Shown here: one piece after another, positions 4,379-5,923 of the stretch | Layout of the letters: each line of letters starts with the position of its first letter | Numbering within the stretch: the first letter of the stretch is position 1 | NCBI GenBank assembly: GCA_016208805.1 | Contig: JACQXL010000166.1 | Location: 1 to 5,923, forward strand | Direction of reading: 5' to 3' | From: Planctomycetota bacterium | Lineage (GTDB): Bacteria > Planctomycetota > MHYJ01 > JACQXL01 | Length of the DNA stretch: 5,923 nt | Notes under the pieces: generated by a model | Told to the model about the DNA's origin: nothing | Seen by the model: the letters and a program-made list of their open reading frames with translations, nothing else | Database searches by the model: none | Translations under genes and position numbers: made by a program

Positions 4379-4663
4379 TCACTCCGTGCTTCTGATGGCT
4401 TTGCCGTGCCATTCCCAGGGCGAGGTATTGCCGCAGTCAAACGGCTCGTCTTCGTCAATATCTACGACCCGGGCTAAACTACGGCCCAGACCCTCTCCGG
4501 CCCTGAAAGGCGCTTCATAGCAACGCCGGCATAACCCCTCGGACTGGCAGGCAAAATTGACCTGCTTATTACGGCGGGGTATCCGCCGGCCGCACTGCCG
4601 GCATTCCGGCTCTATCTCGTTTTTCTTCCCGATGGTTATCGGGACTCCGCTTACGCTACGCAT
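4379..4663 (-). CDS. Small zinc-ribbon protein
   Basis: A 94-residue protein whose ATG at 4663 follows GAAGGGAG about 8 nt upstream. Residues 21-49 hold a zinc site, CRQCGRRIP...ACQSEGLCRRCYE: two CxxC pairs, with an extra Cys five residues before the second. This is reminiscent of the C4 finger of DksA/TraR-type or other small zinc-ribbon proteins, but the DksA coiled coil is missing, so I do not name it. A further Cys lies in FDCGN near residue 77. No signal peptide is seen, so it probably acts in the cytoplasm binding nucleic acid or protein. Its first 12 residues (MRSVSGVPITIG) are encoded by a repeat-family hairpin, so the true N-terminus may derive from a repeat or lie further in. It is the first gene of the minus-strand block. 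Confidence 0.65.
   Translation of the reverse strand: MRSVSGVPITIGKKNEIEPECRQCGRRIPRRNKQVNFACQSEGLCRRCYEAPFRAGEGLGRSLARVVDIDEDEPFDCGNTSPWEWHGKAIRSTE
4627..4661 (-). repeat. GGAGTCCCG hairpin at gene start
   Basis: On the plus strand TCCCGAT (4627-4633), loop GGTT and ATCGGGA (4638-4644) form a perfect 7-bp stem, followed by CTCCG. On the minus strand it reads CGGAGTCCCGAT, loop, ATCGGGA. It overlaps codons 2-12 of the zinc-ribbon gene, right behind its ATG. In the mRNA this would be a hairpin within the ribosome footprint, so it could damp translation. Confidence 0.6.
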
Positions 4664-4803
4664 AAACTCACTCCCTTCAGAGGGGGAATCGCGCTCTCCC
4701 TCTACTTACAATTACCCGAAGCAGCCTCCGCGTTACGGGTAAAAATAAAAAATATGTAAAAAATTATTATTGACGGCGACGAATAGATATGTTAAGGTCG
4801 GTT
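4664..4803. promoter_or_regulatory. Divergent intergenic region with hairpins and AT-rich tract
   Basis: This spacer separates the minus-strand zinc-ribbon gene from the plus-strand sigma operon and must hold promoters for both. Two palindromes are visible: AGAGGG (4679-4684) with CCCTCT (4698-4703), and TTACCCG (4712-4718) with CGGGTAA (4736-4742). After them comes an A/T-only stretch (4741-4770, broken by one G), then TTGACG (4770-4775). A -10-like TATTAT lies at 4765-4770, but no good -35 sits 17 bp before it, and TTGACG has no good -10 behind it. The second palindrome would be a reasonable operator for a regulator of the operon. No classic GGAAC-type ECF promoter is seen. Promoter positions are not resolved. 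Confidence 0.35.
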
Positions 4804-5394
4804 ATGCCCGACTGGACAGAAATGACAGACGAGCAGTTGGTTGCCGCATTCCGGTCAGGTGATTTGACTGCTTTAGCCATACTGCTTAAGCGCTATGAAA
4901 CGCCGCTCAGGAATTTCATCCATTATCTCAGCGGCTGGCGCGATGAAACACTGGTTGACGATGCCTTTAGCGAAATGGTTATTGCTATTTATGAAGGCAT
5001 CAAGCAAGGCGGTGTTTTCATTATCGGCCCTGAAGGTTCATTCAGTGCCTGGGCGGTCGGAGTAACTAAACGCAAGTATTTTAAGGCGTCCCGGAATCAA
5101 CGGCACGCGCCGATACCGATGGGCGAATGGGTCAAGGCGCTCCCGGCAAAGCCCGAGCATGCCCGATATTACGACGAGCCGGACGAACTCCAGGAACTTC
5201 AATCGCTGGAAAATAAATTAGGAGACGTATTAACAGGTCTTTCACCCGAGCGGCGGCAGTTATGGAACCTGCTCCAACAGGGTAAATCCTATGAAGAAAT
5301 CCAGCAGACGCCGCCTTTTAATAACCATAGCGTCGGTGCCCTGCGGATTAAAGCGCACCGGTTAAGGCAATTTATCCAGAATAAACTTAAATAA
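4804..5394 (+). CDS. ECF-type RNA polymerase sigma factor
   Basis: A 196-residue sigma-70 family protein of the extracytoplasmic-function type. It directs RNA polymerase to a small set of promoters. Residues about 7-70 match region 2 (EQLVAAFRSGDLTALAILLKRYETPLRNF... then ETLVDDAFSEMVIAIYEGI), and residues about 135-195 match region 4 (LSPERRQLWNLLQQGKSYEEI, then a helix-turn-helix ending SVGALRIKAHRLRQF). ATG 4804 is preferred over ATG 4789 because AAGG (4794-4797) lies 6 nt upstream of it, while no ribosome site precedes 4789. Region 4 is divergent: TPPFNNHSVG stands where SIGTVK-type sequence is usual. The stop is 15 bp before the next gene, which carries an anti-sigma zinc site, so the pair is very likely an operon. 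The subgroup and the signal sensed cannot be read from this sequence. Confidence 0.88.
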   Translation: MPDWTEMTDEQLVAAFRSGDLTALAILLKRYETPLRNFIHYLSGWRDETLVDDAFSEMVIAIYEGIKQGGVFIIGPEGSFSAWAVGVTKRKYFKASRNQRHAPIPMGEWVKALPAKPEHARYYDEPDELQELQSLENKLGDVLTGLSPERRQLWNLLQQGKSYEEIQQTPPFNNHSVGALRIKAHRLRQFIQNKLK

Positions 5395-5409
5395 AAAGGA
5401 GGCCCTCAA

Positions 5410-5910
5410 ATGAAAAAAACAGGAAAATCAAAAAAGAGCGCGTGTAAAAAGTTTGAGATGGACATCACCGATTATGTGCTGGGTGACAGGACTTTCCTGA
5501 CCAAATCAAAAGAAAAGAAACTGCTGGTCCATCTGGGAAAATGCCTGCGCTGTCAGAAGGATTTCTGGTCCTGGCGCAAGATTTGGGCCGTGATGGTCGG
5601 CAAACACCAGTCCGAGCGGCCGGCCTTCAAGGCTAAGATGGCCGCCCTGATGGCGCAGTTCAAGTCTAACCCGATGGCGGCCAAAAAGGAAATCGGCTCA
5701 GCCGCCGGCCAAGTATATGACATCTTAATTGCCAGAGGCGAGATGCCCGTGTATCTGATAAGAAAGGAGACCGGTTTGAGGGGCTATCCGTTCTATGAGG
5801 CGGTCGGGCATCTGGTAATGGGCGGGAAGGTGACTTTGAACAAGTCCAACGGCAGTTATGACTCGCTCCGGCCCCAAGGCGTAAATGAGCACCTTCAGAC
5901 CGGGATTTAA
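5410..5910 (+). CDS. zf-HC2 anti-sigma-like protein with winged-helix tail
   Basis: A 166-residue protein behind a textbook AAGGAGG (5396-5402, 7-nt spacer). Residues 12-50 match the zinc-binding anti-sigma (zf-HC2) layout: Cys12, then MDITDYVLGDRTFL, then H41-x3-C45-x2-C48 in HLGKCLRCQKDF. Such domains clamp an ECF sigma factor, here the product encoded 15 bp upstream. The usual membrane helix is absent: FWSWRKIWAVMVG is short and charged, so the protein is probably cytoplasmic. Residues about 93-145 (EIGSAAGQVYDILIARGEMP...RKETGLRGYPFYEAVGHLVMGGKVTL) resemble the winged-helix domain family known as DUF2582, whose members share G-x-x-A-G-x-V and a GW/GHL signature. A soluble anti-sigma factor fused to a possible DNA-binding domain is unusual. 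It might bind DNA or use the wing for protein contact. The domain assignment is by eye. Confidence 0.75.
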   Translation: MKKTGKSKKSACKKFEMDITDYVLGDRTFLTKSKEKKLLVHLGKCLRCQKDFWSWRKIWAVMVGKHQSERPAFKAKMAALMAQFKSNPMAAKKEIGSAAGQVYDILIARGEMPVYLIRKETGLRGYPFYEAVGHLVMGGKVTLNKSNGSYDSLRPQGVNEHLQTGI

Positions 5911-5923
5911 GTCCGGTTAAGCA

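Noticed and set aside
4136..4477. Overlapping plus-strand open frames through the 48-nt palindromes
   Set aside because: They arise from the palindromes and lie opposite the protease and zinc-ribbon genes, without ribosome sites or plausible protein features.

Overview
The window has mixed coding strands and moderate GC. It carries an ECF-type sigma factor with a zinc-finger partner, tail-fibre-like decapeptide repeats, a secreted S1 protease, and an unusually dense set of short dispersed palindromes, several of them inside genes. This looks like an uncultured, repeat-rich bacterium. Planctomycetota or a relative is my best guess, but no marker gene here settles it.

Layout. Positions 1-1563 (+): a membrane-anchored hypothetical protein (51-563), a 180-bp spacer with two GGTGCTGG-type inverted repeats, and an anchored coiled-coil protein (744-1563) whose reading frame is broken by a 31-nt palindrome. 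A compound hairpin (1571-1625) separates this from a convergent minus-strand block. That block, in transcription order, holds a small zinc-ribbon protein (4663-4379), a trypsin-like S1 protease with a disrupted frame (4290-3499), an unrecognised 267-residue protein (3392-2589) and a phage tail-fibre-like protein (2471-1629). An AT-rich divergent spacer (4664-4803) leads to a plus-strand pair: an ECF sigma factor (4804-5394), then 15 bp later a probable anti-sigma/regulator (5410-5910). The latter joins a zf-HC2 zinc site (H41, C45, C48) to a C-terminal winged-helix-like domain and has no membrane segment.

The most striking result concerns the repeats. (1) A 31-nt palindrome lies at 943-973 and, with one substitution that keeps the stem paired, on the minus strand at 3695-3725. 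It interrupts two unrelated genes. Because 31 is not a multiple of 3 it shifts the frame. Removing exactly 31 nt rejoins the two halves of 744-1563 into one frame, and in the protease it joins a plausible stretch to the HWEVSSPILPGNSGGP region. (2) A 48-nt palindrome lies at 4182-4229, in frame just after the protease signal peptide, and at 4318-4365, where removing it restores a perfect hairpin of a third family. (3) That third family, GGAGTCCCG followed by a hairpin, has four copies. One overlaps the start of the zinc-ribbon gene. Together these suggest small palindromic elements that have inserted into genes and into each other. I infer the insertion history; the repeats and the frame arithmetic are read directly.

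The sigma/anti-sigma pair is the clearest functional operon. The minus-strand block looks like accessory surface or phage-derived material, and nothing in the sequence ties its genes to one pathway. I see no tRNA, rRNA, CRISPR array, transposase or integrase.
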